From positions 1 to 21,872 of the forward strand of contig JAHELM010000003.1 in assembly GCA_024644185.1 (NCBI GenBank): a DNA stretch of 21,872 bases, read 5' to 3'. The notes beneath the pieces were generated by a model. It saw nothing but the letters and a program-made list of their open reading frames with translations. It made no database searches and was not told the origin of the DNA. The stretch comes from Rhodospirillales bacterium. Lineage in GTDB: Bacteria > Pseudomonadota > Alphaproteobacteria > UBA8366 > JADFVY01. How positions within the stretch are numbered: the stretch's first letter is position 1; every line of letters starts with the position of its first letter. This document shows positions 21,108 through 21,872 of this stretch, piece after piece. A program made the position numbers and the translations under genes.

Positions 21108-21872
21108 GGACGGCGCACTCGACTGAATAGTCGGTAGAAATTTTCGCTTGTCAGCCGCGCGGTCTCGGCACTGTCCAGACCCATGATCTCTGCGACCTTG
21201 TCGGCGGTATGCGCGACGAAGGCCGGCTCGTTGCGCTTGCCCCGCCGCGGGACTGGCGCCAGGTAAGGTGCGTCGGTTTCAACCAGAATCCGATCCGTCG
21301 GCAAGGTCCGCACTGTGTCGCGAATGGACTCCGCCGACCTGAATGTGACAATTCCGGACAGTGAGATATAGAACCCGATTTCCAGTGCTTTTTCAGCAAG
21401 TTCCCGAGACGAGGTAAAGCAATGGATGACCCCGGTGAAGGCGCCCTTTGCGTATTCCTCATGCAGGATTGCGACCGTATCGTCGTCGGCGTCGCGGGTG
21501 TGCACAATCAGCGGCAACCCGGTTTGCCGTGCCGCGGCTATATGCGCACGAAAGCTGGCGCGCTGGGCATCGCGGTCGCTGTGATCGTAGTAATAATCCA
21601 GTCCGGTCTCGCCGATGCCAACGACCAGCGGGTCGGCGGCGTGCGCAACCAGGGCCTCCGTCGTCGCCAGAGCCCCCTCCTCGTCTGCTTCGTGGGGATG
21701 TACGCCCACGGAACACCAGAGTCCTTCGTGGCTGGCCGCGATGGCGCGGACCTTCTCGAACTGACTCAGCCGCGTGCAGATCGTTACCATTGTGGTGACG
21801 CCGGCGGCACGGGCGCGCGCCAGCACCGCGTCCAGCTCTTCGGCGAAATCCGGGAAATCGAGGTGGCAGTGG
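21104..21872 (-). CDS. tatD: TatD-family metal-dependent hydrolase/DNase, 5' end outside the window
   Basis: The gene runs off the right edge; 256 codons are visible, and only the first few residues are probably missing, because the frame at the edge reads HCHLDFPDFAEELDAVLARA, the usual start being MLVDSHCHLD. The TIM-barrel metal-binding sites are the N-terminal HxH of HCHLD, the Glu in VGIGETGLDYYY, the His residues in LIVHTRDAD and VIHCFTSS, and the Asp in VETDAPYLAPVPRRGKRNEP. TatD proteins are 3'-5' exonucleases implicated in DNA repair and DNA degradation. It is coupled to the MBL-fold gene by an ATGA overlap. The GTG at 21826 is an internal codon, not the start. Confidence 0.95.
   Translation of the reverse strand, partial: HCHLDFPDFAEELDAVLARARAAGVTTMVTICTRLSQFEKVRAIAASHEGLWCSVGVHPHEADEEGALATTEALVAHAADPLVVGIGETGLDYYYDHSDRDAQRASFRAHIAAARQTGLPLIVHTRDADDDTVAILHEEYAKGAFTGVIHCFTSSRELAEKALEIGFYISLSGIVTFRSAESIRDTVRTLPTDRILVETDAPYLAPVPRRGKRNEPAFVAHTADKVAEIMGLDSAETARLTSENFYRLFSRVRRP

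Overview
The window is a compact, high-GC stretch of chromosome that reads as an alphaproteobacterium, most likely of the Rhodospirillales type. This rests on gene content and order (lpd-lipA-coq10, a fused ispDF with pgpA and a CinA-domain gene, ntrB-ntrC-ntrY-ntrX-trkA-dat-hfq-hflX) and on the fused IspDF, NtrYX and RNA-binding Hfq proteins themselves. No tRNA, rRNA, insertion sequence, prophage or CRISPR array was seen.

Layout. 1-1650 (+): end of a dihydrolipoyl dehydrogenase gene, lipoyl synthase lipA, and a Coq10/RatA START-domain gene. 1796-2518 (+): an XRE-type regulator with an unrecognised C-terminal half, preceded by two short palindromes. 2499-4623 (-): ispDF-pgpA-cinA(C-terminal type), linked by two ATGA overlaps. 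4724-5524 (+): a CcsA/YpjD-like haem-handling membrane protein. 5639-13403 (+): two nitrogen-type two-component systems, NtrB/NtrC and NtrY/NtrX, then trkA. 13424-17456 (+): a D-amino-acid transaminase-like gene, a HAD phosphatase, hfq, hflX and an inositol-monophosphatase-family gene. 17530-18369 (+): a beta-hydroxyacid dehydrogenase that seems to lack its N-terminal nucleotide-binding strand. 18430-19242 (-): mazG. 19380-20061 (+): two small DNA-binding-type proteins. 20331-21872 (-): a PhnP-like metallo-beta-lactamase-fold hydrolase and the 3' part of tatD.

The most striking element is not a gene. In the 270-bp gap between the convergent genes at 20061 and 20331, after a clear terminator, an AT-rich island holds a 28-bp sequence (20206-20233) with the 11-6-11 architecture of a chromosomal dif site, including the same central hexamer TGTATA as Escherichia coli dif. 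An 18-bp palindrome lies 16 bp further on. GGGNAGGG octamers (the E. coli KOPS consensus) between 16403 and 19516 all point toward it, and the long gene clusters to the left and the genes to the right run toward it. I infer that this window contains the chromosome dimer resolution site and so lies in the replication terminus region.

Other points of interest are a 16-bp perfect palindrome overlapping the likely promoter of a ribbon-helix-helix-like gene (19345-19360), an NtrX that has lost both GAFTGA and two arginines normally needed for AAA+ ATPase coupling, and the apparently N-terminally truncated dehydrogenase. Functionally the window combines lipoate and isoprenoid/phospholipid metabolism, nitrogen and redox signalling linked to Hfq, potassium uptake control and nucleotide housekeeping.
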